A stretch of DNA of 64,000 bases from Phaeosaccion multiseriatum (GCA_965112735.1 OZ218953.1:4092001-4156000); one strand, 5' to 3'. Counted from the first letter of the stretch, positions 29,197 through 55,529 are shown. Made by a program: numbers and translations. Notes: generated by a model from the letters alone, not told the origin.

Positions 29197-31314
29197 TCAC
29201 TTCCTCTTCTTTCCATTGACAACCTTCTTCCCCTGGCTGAGAGTCGCCTGCTGGGCGTAGTAGTCCTGAGTGTAGAGGAAAGCAGCAAGGACGAATCAGA
29301 TCCATATACGCACATGAGGCCAGAGCAACAGACGGTCCTGTTTGGCACGCACGCTCCTACCTTGACGAGGGAGTAGAGGAGGACTCCTCCGACGGCCAGG
29401 GCGGATCCCACCATCGCCATTGGCGTCAGCTCGCTCTTGAACACAACGACGGAGACGCCGATGAGCACCACGCGCTTGATGGTGTTGCCCACGGCGTGTG
29501 TGATGGGGTGCACCTTGTCCAGGCAGAGGAAGGCCACCTCGTTGTACAGGTAGTAGAAGAGGCCTGTACGGGGCGGGGGGGAGAGGGAATGAGTGCCTCG
29601 CAAGCAGAAAGGCCTGCCGAGTGTCTGGGGGGTCTTGGGTGTAGGGCGGACACGGCACACTCACCGGAGAGGACGATGCCGGTGCCGAGCACCTGAGGAG
29701 AGCTACCGGCAGTCACAGCGGCGTCCCACATATTCTGCATTTCCTGCCCCTCCATAAAGAGGGAGATGGGCGCCAGCATGAGGAAGGCGAGCATGGTGAG
29801 GATGGCGTATAGGTTCTGGGGCGTCATGTTTGTGCCTGTGTTGAAAGCACGGCCACGCGAGGCACGGGGCAGGGGCAGGGACAGGAGGAAGAAAGGGGGG
29901 TTCAGTGGCGAGTCTCGTCGAGATACCAACCAACAAGTATGGTTGACTGCCTGCCCACCCGCGCGGAGCCAAAGCTACTAGGGCAAAGTATTATGGGTGG
30001 GTGCCATAATTCACCACTCACCGATGGGCTTGGACATGTTGGTCTTGGCGATGATGCCCCGCATGGCCGAAGCAACGTTGGAGGTCATGGCGGCTCCCAG
30101 TGCGAGGTAGGAGAAGGTCAGCTCCTTCATCGAAGCCAGGGCCACACCGGCCACCACGGGGATGAGCGTGGCGTACACCATGGGGTGGAAGAACTGCTTC
30201 AGGAACAGACCGGAGAAGATGGCGGTGAAGAAGGGTTCACCTGCCTTCACAATGTGCGTGAATGAGACAGCCCCAGCGCCGAGAGACACGACGGCCGACA
30301 AATGGGCCACCATGTGCGCAGCCGCCATTGGAGAGAGGTCCTTCACGTTCTCTGCGGACAGGCCGGGGGCCTTACGCAGGCGTGTGATCCAGAGGATGAG
30401 CACGTAGGGAATTCCCAAGAACAGCTGCATCAAAGCTAGCGTGTATGGCAATGGCAGAGCATTGAGCGTCTTCTTGTTGTGGATACTGAGTGAGAGGAGG
30501 GAGCAACATGAGGAGGAGGAGCCGTGAGGGTGGGTCTCTGATTATTGTGAATAAGCTTGCTGCACTTGGACGCAGCGTTGCCTAGGCCCGCGCTCCACCA
30601 CAACCCCTTTTTTCACCTCGCTCGCCTTCCCCACAGGAACAAAGCATCTGCATGCGGCAAAGCGCACGGCCTCGGTGATCACATATAACGCAGATATGCC
30701 TGCCCTTGTCTCTCTCTCCCCCCCCCCCTGCTGCCAGTTCCTGCTGCTCATTGTGCCTCCACTGAATACACGCAAAATCACCTCCATCGGTGCCGCAGTG
30801 ACTGTGTAAGGATCTCAGGACGTCTGCTGCTGCTGCCATAGCGGCGTCCAAGTGCCATGGTGGCGAGTCGGAATGCTCGAATGAAACATGCGCACTTCAA
30901 CAAGTGAGCGAGCCTGCAGCGTACACCCTCTCTATCCACTCCCGCAGGCTCTCCTCACGACTCGCTCGGAACTCCCTCATTTGCAAGTCTCTTGGTACAC
31001 AACACAACCCATGGCACTCACTTGTATCCCACGTTGAGCGCGTACCACAGCCCAAAGTAGAATCCCACCTTGAGCCTGGCCATCAGCTGAGAGCCCTCTC
31101 CACCCCGCACGGACGCAACTGCCGTCGAGGACTCGATGACGGGCGAGACATCAAGTTGGGCAACTTGTTTTGGCACTTCCTTGACCAAACCATGGCCAGT
31201 GGCGTCTCTCTGAAGCTGTGGGGTTGTGAGCTGAGTAGAGGGTGAAACAAAGGCGGACGACGAGGTAGCGGCAGCAACCGCGAGGATCAGGGAGAGAGCT
31301 CCAGACGCCTTCAT
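29197..31314 (-). CDS. Plastid triose-phosphate/phosphate-type translocator
   Basis: Five exons in phase: 31314-31022, 30485-30022, 29835-29665, 29563-29361, 29265-29197, about 399 residues. The N-terminus is an ER signal ending SSSA|FVSP, an ochrophyte plastid-targeting site, followed by a Thr/Gln-rich transit region. The carrier starts at FYFGLWYALNV and NIHNKKTLNALPLPYTLAL. HIVKAGEPFFTAIFSG, MRGIIAKTNM, NLYAILTMLAFLML, FYYLYNEVAFLCL and HAVGNTIKRVVLIGVSV follow, all in the positions of the TPT/PEP/xylulose-5-phosphate translocator family. There are about ten hydrophobic helices and a basic C-terminus (GKKVVNGKKRK). It exchanges phosphorylated C3 or related sugars for phosphate across a plastid envelope membrane. 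Exact substrate and membrane cannot be told from sequence alone. The first intron is 536 nt. Confidence 0.93.
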
Positions 31315-31463
31315 TGCTGTAAACTATATAAGGAAAGGAGATGAGGAGGGTCTTAATTAAGGGGCCTCGTCACACTTCGTGGGGTTGAAAAAAGCGACGG
31401 ATAGGTTGGGTCCCCAAAAAACCCCAAATCCCTTCACCTTAACCCCTTGCTTACAACTCAGAT
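31315..31463. promoter_or_regulatory. Divergent promoter between two plastid-protein genes
   Basis: The region is 149 bases between the divergent start codons of the translocator and the thylakoid-lumen protein. CTATATAAGG at about 31325-31334 is a good TATA box for the plus-strand gene. Co-regulation of two plastid genes from one short region is plausible but inferred. Confidence 0.5.
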
Positions 31464-32407
31464 GTGCTGAGAATGCATCATGTAAAATGGAGGAGCATAA
31501 GCCTCTGGGTGGCTCTAATTGTTCTCAGCCTCAGCTGTGTGAGAGCTTATACGGGGAGTGGGCTCAAGCCAAGCAGAATCAAACCGAGAATGAGGAGAGG
31601 GGTCAAAGAGAAGGGCTCGGAGACGGGGGGCTTTACTCGACGCACACTGCTCCTTCAGGGGTCGCTGATGGCAGCCAGTGTCTTTCTTCGGCCTTCTGGG
31701 GCGGTGGCCTTCGTACCGACCATCGATGATTACAAAAACACCGAGACTGGAGCCAAACGGAAGGACAGGGCCTCAGGAGGTAGGAGCAACACCGCTGCGG
31801 GGCCTCTGGAGAGCAAAGATGACATGCTGCAGCTCTTGCGCTCCATGGAAACGACACTGAACAAGACGCGTCCCATGATTGTGAGTTGTGAGTCAACCAA
31901 CACCTTCCCACCAACGGAGGAACTAATGATCGCCTTGCCCCGTGCAGGAAAAGGAGCAGTGGGATGACATCTTAGCCCTGACCAAGACGCCACCCCTCGA
32001 CCTTTTGAGGAGTCCCACTTTGGGCGGTGCCAAGACCGCACAGCTGGGGCTGGACACTGTGCAAATGAAGGAGGTGGCGGAGGCGAGGCGTGAAGCCGCT
32101 GTGGCGCTCAATCTCTTTCAAGACTACGCCTTCAGGTATGCCTCTCGCACTTCCCCTTTGCTTCCCAGCTCGCGGCTTTGTAACTGTTATTTCCTTGTCT
32201 GCCCTCCCGACGACGCTGCTGGGCGTTTTTGGCAGCAACCGAGTCATCTTTTTCAACTCCGCAGATCGTGACGCCGTCAAGGCCCTTGCAGAGGAGAACG
32301 GACCCCAGTTGGAGGCTGACAGAGCAGAGAAGCTCGCAGAGCCATTGGAGCTCTGGGAAGATGCGACCTCCACTCTCGCTCAGCTAATGTCGGCGGCGCA
32401 GCGGTAG
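31464..32407 (+). CDS. Thylakoid-lumen protein with three-part targeting leader (PsbQ/Psb31-like possible)
   Basis: Three exons in phase (31464-31880, 31948-32135, 32236-32407) give 258 residues. The leader reads in series: an ER signal (LWVALIVLSLSCVRAY), a basic transit part (SRIKPRMRRGVKEK), and a twin-arginine thylakoid signal (TRRTLLLQGSLMAASVFL) ending AVA|F. This places the mature protein, about 178 residues, in the thylakoid lumen by the Tat route. The mature part is mostly helical: MLQLLRSMETTLNKT, WDDILALTK, EARREAAVALNLFQDYAF, FFNSADRDAVKALAEENG and a C-terminal helix. Size, Tat route and helix content resemble PsbQ-type or Psb31 extrinsic photosystem II subunits, but I see no diagnostic motif, so the name is tentative. 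Confidence 0.75.
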
Positions 32408-34850
32408 GAGAGCGCGTCGGGAGAGCGAGAGACGACAAGATAACAGGCATCAACAAGTCGATGCACCACACTTTAAGTACCGGAAGAGGGAAGGGCGCGG
32501 ATTTCGCCTTGCGCGACGCAGCACCACGCGGGCTCGGACGACTCCGCTGCTTCTCTCCTCTGCCCGGCCATCGTAGCCAGGCCGACGACCTTCCGCCCTC
32601 TGGACCGGCATCGAGAACCGAGTCGGCGCCGGCAGTCTCATGGGGAAATAAGGCCACGGCACGAGCACGAGGCTCCTCTTGCTTGTCAAGAAACTGCGCA
32701 GCCCCTCGCTTCGGAGCAGTCGGCTTGGGGACGCAAGGCTTCCGGAGAAGGCCTAGATTGTAGCTGCCTCCCTCGATCGCCAGGCGACTTACCACGAAGA
32801 ACAAACAGTACAGGAGAATCGCGGCTCTGGGCTTTGTGCGGAGCGTGCTGTGCCCCTGGCTCCGCAAATGGAAATATATACAGGAATACGCTCCTGCTGG
32901 CGTGGGTATATAAATACGGAGAGAGCGAAATAAACCAAATATTTTACGCTACATTCAACTTCAGTCACGGAGAGAGGGATACCGACCGATCGATACCCGT
33001 CCCTTTTGCCCATTTGCTACCAGAGAAGCAGAGGAGACTCACAAGGGAGGCCTCTGGGCATTTCATTGTGAAGGCTTGCACATCCACCAATACAAGAGAC
33101 CCATCACTTCCCGCAGCTAAAACCCCACCACTGACGGCCTCTTCCTGAGCCCGACCGCCGCGTTGAGGCCACGCCCGCAAGCGATCACGAGGTCAAGGGC
33201 GAGCGGAGGGCTAAAAACCTAAACCTAGCCCAGCGCTGCCACGACGCGACGGGCGAGCGGCAGTCGTAGGGTCCGTGCCGCCTACCACCTCTGGGCTGCG
33301 GAGTGGCCGCGCCTCCGCTTTGGTGATACACGCTCAGGGGCTGATGTGTGAAAGAGATGAGAGATCAGGCCCTTGACAGAACAGAGGGCCAAAAGGTTGC
33401 GGCTCTTCTCTGTCTGGCGTCGTTGCAGCAGCGGGGAATGGGGGGGAAGGTGGACACAAGGCACACACGTCAGGTGGAGCAGCACTTGGATCGGCAGCGC
33501 GAGCGTTCACAGCCACGGGGCGTATGTGATTGTGGGATGAAATGAAGCGGATCAGTGTAACTATGACATTAGTAAAGCCGCCATTGCGCAAGTCCCCAAT
33601 GACTGGAGAGTGGTATGCGCTGCACGGGATTTGGAAGTTGTCTTCATATCCGCCATCAAAAACAAAAAAACAACACATACACACAAGAGGTGATATATAG
33701 GCACATTTGTGGTGGTGGAGGAGTCGTCGTATGAGTCAGCGAACTTTGAAGAAACTCGTCATTATAAGGCCACGCTGCCGCGACCGGTATCGACTGACAA
33801 TTAATTGTTCTCATCGTCCTCATTCGTCTCCACCTCCACCGACGTCACTGGGCGCACGCATCATGACAGGAATACTAACATCATCACCACCACCAATGCC
33901 ACACACCTGTCCTTCATCGCCATAGCTTCGCGGCATGGTGTCTGTCACAAGAGGGGGGAGTCGTCCACCGCTGCCTGGCTCTGTAGCCATGTGTGTCTAC
34001 CCAACTCTCGAGCATCGCTCAGAGTGAGGACCGCTAGCGCAGCTAATGAAGGAGACAGCGCGGAAAGAGGAAAGAGCCACACCGTAAGTGAATGAAGCAA
34101 GATCGGGTTGCCTTTGTGCTGGAAATGAATGGAGGGACGGCAGAACAACTATGCAAGACTGACTCATTTAAGCGCTGTATCACCATCAATTGGTAAGACG
34201 GGTAAACGGCATGTTTTGGCTTTAATATAATCCTAGTCAAGTGCTTCGTTCAAGTCGTAAGCAGCCCTTTGCTCTCATCTCTCTCTGGAAAAGGAAGCTC
34301 ACCTTATTCACCGAGGCGAGGTTGCCATACCTCCAGGCAGAAAAAACGGCTTCGTAGTGCAGTAGTTGCGCCCATAGACCAACGACGTCGTGATGGTTTA
34401 CTGCTCCTTCCTTGCGAAGCGATGAATGCACGGCCGGGGATACGGGAGCTTTACCCCATCATGACCGCGAGGCGAGAGCTTTCGCCGGTGATTTGGTTCG
34501 GAGAGAACTGCCGGGTACCCAGCTATCCATCACCACACCCATGACTGCGTAATCTTAAAGACATGGAGGTGGGATGGCTGTGCGGCTCCCATTCAAAGCC
34601 AAGCTCACCCCTGGGATTTGTTGACATAACGTCAAGCGATCTTTCGATTGGTTGTGCTTTTGATTGGAGATAAAGGCAGCAGAGAGACGGCGTCGGGACG
34701 TGCTGTGGACCCTTCGTGCCCACGGATGCATGCACACCCTAATTCGAAGAGCAAGTAGGAAGGAAATGAGAGGCGCAAGGGAGTAAGTAGCCAAGGAGCC
34801 GAGGAGAAAATACAAGAGCAAGCAGGCAGGCCAGCAGCACCAAGGAAAGA
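32408..34850. other. 2.4-kb spacer without a recognised gene
   Basis: Frames here are short and compositionally weak. A clear TATA-like GTATATAAATAC occurs at about 32907-32918 on the plus strand, with no recognisable gene following. An A-rich patch (33660-33672) and CCACC/CATCAC-rich patches (33826-33900) are present. It could hold a non-coding RNA or an unmodelled small gene. The last 100 bases should hold the UTP10 promoter. Confidence 0.4.
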
Positions 34851-47617
<12,767 letters not shown>

Positions 47618-48328
47618 TGGAAGAGGAGAGGAGTCTGGTGCGAGGGTATGTCAACAAAGGCGCTGCCTACCGAGAAGGAGGGGGAGGAGAGGGCAGCGTA
47701 GTCCGCCAAGAGAGAAGGGGAGGGCAAGCCTAAGCAGAGGGCAAGCCTAAGCAGAGGGCAAGCCTGAGGAGAGGGTTTTGCCGAGAGGGGAGGGAAGATT
47801 CCCTGGAGGGGCGGGCGTCGGGGGGGAGGGGGGGAGAGAGAGATTTCACAACAGATACACGCTCTCTGACCATTTTTGATAGGACGAGGGGAATGGCTGA
47901 TCAATGATAATAATGTGAATGTATGATAAATTTCACTTATAATTGTTGTACACTAGTACTTCGTATGTACGATGATTGTAGAGCTGGACTGACATCGCCC
48001 CCCCCCGCCAGAACATCTCTGTTCCGTCCGAGCGCCCGCCAGGCAGGTCCCTGGCAGGCAGGTAGGTCCCAGATGCTCTACTACTGTATGGTACTTACAA
48101 CGGGCAAGGGGCAAGGGGCAAGGGGCTAGGCTGGAGGCTGTCGTAGCACTCTTGCTGCAATCACGTCACACGCAAAGGAACGAGTCTTGACTCTTGTTGC
48201 TTGACGAGGGGAGAGTGCTCTTGTTGATACGATGTAGCGACAGAAGGAGTGTGCGATGTTCGTTCCAAACTGTCAACACATCGGAATGGGATGGAAAGCC
48301 GGGCTCATAGGCTCAGCGGCTCAGAGGC
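47618..48328. other. Convergent intergenic spacer
   Basis: This lies between the stops of UTP10 (plus) and the dynein gene (minus). It contains three copies of an AAGCCTAAGCAGAGGGC-type unit (about 47727-47767) and an AT-richer patch (47895-47960) that may hold polyadenylation signals. No gene was recognised. Confidence 0.5.
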
Positions 48329-51300
48329 TCAGATGCTGAGCAGCATGGCGGTACCGCGCTTGCACCAAAACTCCGGCGATCGCCCCCCTGCTTTGAGCTC
48401 CGCCCCAATGACGAAGGACGGCCTCTCGCGACTGCCCGTTCGAATGGGATACATGTATGTGGGGCACAAGTACACACCCTTGGGGGCCTTCTTGCGCGCC
48501 TCCGCCGGTTTGAAGTGGATGATAGGCATGGGGAAGTACAGCTCCATGGGTAAAGGTTCCTCCAGACAGCCGTCCACGCGGTTCCATCGAGCGCCTTCCA
48601 AAAAGAGCCCTTCGCAGTACGCACCCTCGGCGGGGCCCGAGGAGAGGGAAGATGCCTCTTGGGCAAGCACGCTAAACTCCCAATTGAGGGTATCGATGGC
48701 GATGCCGTTCTTCCTCGCCGAGGTTTGAAGGAGGGCCGTGAGGAAGCCGGTGGGGTACGTCATGCCCGGCAGCCAAAACACCTTCGGCATGGCCTCAAGG
48801 CTCCAGGAGCGGATCTGCTCGATGCGCTGGATCAAGTCCCTCACCCATCCGCCAAGGGGTTTCAAGGACGGGTAGCAGAAGGACCACGCCCCTGCCACCT
48901 TAAAGTCCAACAGGGCGGCAATCACTTCCTCGAGCTCGGGCGTCACCACCACCAACCCGCGCACCGCCCGCTTGAGTTGCGACAGTTGTGAGTGCATCTT
49001 GCGCAGCAATACATTGTACCGCTCCACTTCTTGTAACAGCACCGTCTTCATTGGGTCCGGGTCCGAGCGCGCCCCCAACTTGTCTCGAACCTCGTCCATG
49101 TCCAGCGCCACCGGCACTTGCTCCTGCAACGCCACCGCCTGGGCAAACACCTTGTCTTCGTTGCTCTCTCCGTCTCCCTCCGTGGCCTTGGGCTGCAGTC
49201 CCACCATGGTGTCTAGCAAGTTGTTGGTGTCCTCAATCAAAGAGGCAATGTCCGCATTGGGATGCTGTCCAAAGGCCGCCGGGTGGTCGCTCTTGGGGAA
49301 GTGGCCAATCGCGTCCTTGTAGGACTGAAGGTCCCCGTCGGGCGGCACAAAGTACTCCTTGAGCTCACTGAGGGAGAACTTGCTCACCTCGATGGCATCA
49401 CTGCACAGGAACTGCTCCATGTACGTGTTGACCAGTCTTCTGTCCCACGACTCTGTGACCCGTCCCCCGTAATTGGCCTCGGCAATGAGGTACCGCATGG
49501 CCTCAAACGGAGTCTTGTCTGGGTAATCGTCGAGAAAGACAATGATGAGGTCGTGACAGATGCTAAAGTCACTCTCGTTGAACTCGTAGGGCACGTTGAA
49601 GCCCAGGGCCTTGAACTTGCGGCGCTCGAGGAGAATGGCGTGGAACCAACACAGCGTAAAGAGCAACTTCTTGTACTTGCCCGCCTGCCCACAGCGGTTG
49701 AACTGCTCCTCCGAAATGATGTTGTACAGGGTCAACATGTTGGCGCGGAGTCCGCTGGGGGGCTCCGTCGTCATCTTGATGCCTCGCTGTAAAATGGTGA
49801 TGGGGAACTTGGGGTTGGGGGCCGAGGACAGCCACAGACGAAAGTTGCGATGCGGGGTGCCGGCACAAATGTCCTCCACAATCTTCTCCAACTCGGGCAT
49901 CCAGCTCAACATCAAGTGGCAATTGGCCAGCACCACCCAGTGGCCTTCACGCGATCCCTCGCTAATCATGCGTATGGCGGTGGGTGCTTGCCCTTGTCCG
50001 AGGGCAACATTGTCCATGTGAATCCCTGACGCCGTGGCCAGAGATTGGACTTGGGCAGTGGGGTCCACCCCGGGGGACAAGACAAAGATGAGCGGGGTGC
50101 GTGGCGTGGACCCGCTGTAGATGGCCTTCAAATCAAAGGCCGGGGGGTCGGCGAACTGCGGACCGAGGTTGTTGGCCACGTAGTTGGTTGCGCTAAAGAG
50201 GATGCGGTCGGCGCGGAGGGAGCGCAGGATGCAGAGGCGCTGCAGGTCCGAGCAGGAGGACTCCCACTGTAACGGCAACGGCTCCATCTCGGGCTTGTTG
50301 CAGAGGTACCAGGCCTTCCAGTCTCTTCCCGCCTGCTCGAAGGACGCGGCGAGTCCGTTGAACGGTCCGAGACTGTCGAGCTCCGTAATGTTGTCCCAGG
50401 TGGCCTCGTCGATCCAATCGGTGCAGGGGTTGGGCCTTTGGCTGGAGCGGTCGACCACCACGCCGCCAAAGAGGAAGAAGTTAAACTCCTCGGCAGGGAC
50501 CTTGTTTTGTTGCGCCAGGATGCGGAAGCAGAGCTGCAGAGAGAAGAGCAGCTTGTGCCGCTCGAACAGTCCGCGACAGGTGTACTGGTAGACTGCGAAA
50601 GTGTGGTAGTTGTTGATGGTCTGGCACCGCTCCGCCACGCCGCCGTCCTGCCCGTCCGTATCACCAACGGCCTTGCTGCCCCCCCCACCCTTGTTGTCGC
50701 CGCCTCCTCCTCCTCCTGCTCCTCCTCCTGCTCCTCCTCCTCCTCCTCCTCCTCCTCCCCGACCGCCATTGGCATCCTCCCCCTTCCCTCCGCCCCCGCC
50801 TCCTCCACCACCGCCTCCCCCCTCCCCCCCCCCACCCCCTCCTCCGCCTCCTCCCCCGGCCCCGCCCCCACCTCCTCCCCTGGACCCCTCGATACTCGAG
50901 TTGAACAAGTCCACATAGGCATCAAGGCTGAACTGATACATTGGGTCCACTCTCGCAAGGTCGTCAAGCACAAAGTAGGCCACGGACGCTCGGATGGAAG
51001 CCGCTCGATAGCCCTCTCTCGCCGCATCAATCTTGATGGCCGTCTCCTCCGCCACGGTCAGCTGCTGCGTCACCTCCTCCGAAATCGTTTTGGATTCTTG
51101 TAACGTATTGACAAGGTTCAGATCGTCCAATAGCGACCCGGTGGACTCGCTCAGCAGCCGAAGAATCTCATTCTCCAGATCCACAAGCTTCTTCTTGCCC
51201 GCAGCCACCTTGACCGTGAGCTCGCTGCTCTGCTCCTCCAAGGCGGGCTGTTCCTTCTGTACGACAATGCCGAGCAGCTGCGCCTCCAGGCCTTGCTGCT

Positions 51301-52256
51301 TGACACTGAAATTCACCACCGTGGTCTTGGTAGAGACCTCGGGTGTGTAGTGTGGGTTGCCCAGCTTGGTGGTAATGTAGAGGCGGAAATCCGGGTTCCA
51401 GTCCAGCTCCTTGTCCCCGAGGCGAATCACCTCCCGATTGCCCACCTTGATTATGGCCTTGCTTAACACCGGCTCCAAGGAAGGGTCCAGGTCCTCCAAC
51501 ACATCTTGCAGGAGGCAAGGAAGGCCGTAGGTGATGCAGTTGCCCAGCTCTCTCAAGTAGTCCTTCATGTTCAAGTCCACGATGCGCAAGTCCTCCCCCT
51601 CCATGGCCTTGACCCACTTGTTGGCCTGCCCTTGCGGATCCACCATCAGTGGCCAGCGGCTTCCTCGGGTCACCATGACTCCATTTTCTGTGCTAAAGTC
51701 ATCCTTGGGCAGGCCTTGAATGTTCCACGCACGCACATCGGTTGGCTTGGCCAGGAAATTCGTGAAGCTGAAACCGTCGGAAAAGGGCACTCCCTGCGCC
51801 TTAATTTCCGCGAGCCAAATCGTCACAAGATTGCCCCTGTACACGGCGTCGAAGGGCCCTGCGTAGGACAAGAAGGCAGCGGCAACAAGAGAGTCGCCCA
51901 CCAGTTGGGATATTTGCCCCTCGTAGGTGCCAATGGAGGCCTGCCATCGTGTAAACTCTCCGGCCAAGCCGTTGACGAGCTTATCGGCCCGCTCGAGCTT
52001 GTCTTGCAGCATCTGACTCTCCTCCATGAGTGCGTTCTTCTGCCCCACAGACTCGTCGTAGCGCCGCTTCAGCTCGTCCACCTTGGCAATCACCTGTTTG
52101 TGTTGATGTTCAAGTTCAAGTTCAAGTTCGGTTACAGTTTCAGTGACTGGATCAGCAGCGGGAAGCTGGGTCAGGGAGAGAGCGAGGCTGGAATGGAAGA
52201 ATGAAGCTGGGCCAGACAGCGGCCACTATCGACCCACACCCACACACACCCACACA

Positions 52257-52337
<81 letters not shown>

Positions 52338-52888
52338 ACACACACTCACACACACACCCACACACACCTACACACACGCACAATGTCCACCTTCTCACCT
52401 CCGCGAGCTTCGCCTGTGCCGCGTCGAGGCCTGCCTGCTTGGCAGCAAGCGTCTCCTCCGCCTCGCGCAGACGGGCCCGCTTGGGGGCAACATCCTTGGC
52501 GACGTTTGCGTAGATGTAGATGGCGTGCACCCACGTGCAGAGAGCAGCGGCGGCGCCTGATACTTTGGCCACGCTCTCTGGAGTGAACTCAGACATGTTG
52601 ACGTACTTGCGGATCTTGTTCATGAGCGAGTTGCTCACATTGTCCTTGTCGTATGACTTGATCTGTCGGTTTTGGGAGGGGAGGGGGGAGGGAGAGGGGG
52701 ACGGAGTGGGAGGGAGGGAGGGAAGGACGGAGGGAGGGAAGGACGGAGGGAGGGAGGAAGGGAGGGAGGGGAGGAGTCTTGAGTTGAGGCGTCGCGTATT
52801 CAAAGTGAAACGGGGAGCGGAGAGCCCTCGCTCTCGTGGACACACCCACCCACCCCACCCTCACACACGGACCCACCTCCCCACCCCT

Positions 52889-52924
<36 letters not shown>

Positions 52925-55457
52925 ACACACAGCCCTACCTGCTGCAAGAAGTTGCCCGAGAGCGCCGCCTTAGCAGAGGCCCAATCCGTGCTCTTGCCGA
53001 ACATGATCATCACCGCCGCCATCACCGTCTCAACAAGGGGGGGAGGTTTTGCGTACGCCTTCACCTCTGTGATGGAGGCCTTGTCGAGCTTCTCCACTTC
53101 CGCCATGGCCTTCTCGAGAGCGGGCATGGCCACTGCCAGGTCGGCTTGGGCATCGTCGGAGATGGCCTTGCACTCGACGGCTTCCTTGCCAATCTTCTCG
53201 GACTCGGCCTCAACCTGGGGTGGGGTGGGTGGGTGAGAGTGGGTCGTGTCAGGACAGAGGGTGGGTGGGGTGGGCAGGGGGGGGGGAGGGAGGGAAGGAG
53301 GGAGGGAGAGAGGGAGGGAGGCAGGGAGAGGGAGAGAGGGAGTGCCCACTCAGGAGGGTACAATTGTACTCACTGAGGGAAAGCATTCACCCACCCACCC
53401 ACCCACCTGTTTGCGCTGCTCGTCGGCCACCCTCCTCTCGGACACAATCTCCACCAGCAACTCCTCGCAGTCCTTCTGCGCCTGAGACACCACCACCTTT
53501 TTCTTCTCCAGCTCGACACTCATCGTCTCCACCTGCTGCCGCGCCTCCGTCAACTTAGTGAGACCGTTCCTCAGCTTGTTGCAGCTGTCACTGAGGCTAA
53601 GCCGTCGCTCGTCCATGATGTTGCGATAACCCTTGACGAGCTCGAGGTAGTTGGTGGGTGTCACATAGTTGTGCCGTTTGAGCTCATCGAGCATCTTCTC
53701 GGACGCGTCTTGCACGCTTGTGTGCATGGTGGAGAATATCCTCGCCACCTTGGGCCTGTGGTGTGTGTGATTGGGTGGTTGTGTGGTTCAGTCAGTCAGT
53801 CAGTCAATCAGTCAGTCAGTGTGGGAGGCAAGCAGCAGTCAGTCAGCCAGTCAGTTTGTCTGTCAGTTCAGTCAGTCAGTCAGTTCAGTCGGTCAGTCAG
53901 TCAGTCAATACCAGGTGTCAGTCAGTCAGTCAGTCAGTCAGTCAGTCACTCACTCATCGGACAGGCAGTCATTCAGTCAGCCAGTCAGTCAGCTAGTCAA
54001 TTCAGTCAGTCAGGCAGTTCAGTTTAGGCAGGTACTCAGTTCAGTCAGTCAGCCAATCAGTCAGTCAGTCGGTCAGTCAGTCAGTCAGTCAGTCAGTCAG
54101 TCAGTCAGTCAGTCAGTCAGTCAGTCAGTCAGTCAATTCAGTCAGTCAAGCGCCTCACTTGCTTCCTGCACCTACACCCACCTGTGGTCTTCGCTGTCCA
54201 TGCGGATCTCAGCGATGAAGCGAGAGGCCACCTCGACCAGGGCCTCTGCCGGCCACTTGCAGAACCAATCGATCGTGGTGCAGTTCACCAGCCCGGGGTA
54301 CATGCGGGTGCGGTTACGGAAAGTCTCGCCTATCGTGTTGGTGTATTGGTGTTGCATTTGTGTTGTGGCGGCGGTTTGAGTAACGAGGGCATGGGGGCGT
54401 CAGTCAGAATACACTTTTGATGTTGCAACTGCAAGAGAGGGGAGGGGGGGAGGGAGAAAAAAATCCTCACAAGGGGGAGAAACAACCCGTCTCAATCGCA
54501 AAAACAGTTTTGCGTGTGTGTAAAGACGAAGCAAGCTCTCTCTCTCTCCAAGGAGAAGAATGAATGGAGTGAATTGAAAGCGGTGGTCTTCCAGCGCCAT
54601 CCCCGGCCATCCCCGGCCATCCCCGGCCATCCCCTGTCATCCCCTGCCATCCCCCACTGACCGATGGGCGACATGGCCAGCACAACGTGAAGGTTCGCTC
54701 TGCATCGGTCTACGAAGAACTTCCACATTGCTTCCGCGGTCTCGTCGATACCAGCAGCCTTCCCTGCCTTGCGCAGCCCTGGGGAGGTGAAGAGGGGGGG
54801 AGGAGGTGAAGAGAGAGGGGGGGAGGGGATGGACAGATGGAGAGGGGGGGGGGAGATGAAGAGAGAGGGGGGGAGGGGATGGACAGGTGAAGAGGGGGGG
54901 GGGGGATGAAGAGAGAGGGGGGGAGGGGATGGACAGATGGAGAGGGGGGGAGGAGGTGAAGAGAGAGGGGGGGAGGGGATGGACAGGTGAAGAGGGGGGG
55001 AGGAGATGAAGAGAGAGGGGGGGAGGGGATGGACAGGTGAAGAGGGGGGGAGGAGGTGAAGAGAGAGGGGGGGAGGGGATGGATAGATGGAGAGGGGGGG
55101 AGGAGATGAAGAGAGAGGGGGGGAGGGGATGGACAGATGGAGAGGGGGGGGGAGATGAAGAGAGAGGGGGGGAGGGGATGGACAGGTGAAGAGGGGGGGG
55201 GGAGATGAAGAGAGAGGGGGGGAGGGGGGGGAGGGGATGGACAGATGGAGAGGGGGGGAGGAGGTGAAGAGAGAGGGGGGGAGGGGATGGATAGATGGAG
55301 AGGGGGGGAGGAGGTGAAGAGAGAGGGGGGGAGGGGATGGACAGATGGAGAGGGGGGGGGGAGATGAAGAGAGAGGGGGGGAGGGGGGGGAGGGGATGGA
55401 CAGATGGAGATGCATGAAGGAGAAGAGTGAGGGGGGGCGCGCAAGAGAGAGAGAGAC

Positions 55458-55529
<72 letters not shown>

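Noticed and set aside
32277-32867. A 196-codon minus frame downstream of the lumen-protein gene
   Set aside because: It overlaps the last exon of that gene on the opposite strand, has no conserved pattern, and is Arg/Pro-rich as expected for a GC-rich shadow.
48659-51103. Plus-strand frames opposite the dynein gene (for example 49262-49792 and 50438-51103)
   Set aside because: Shadows of a strongly conserved dynein coding strand; no similarity of their own.
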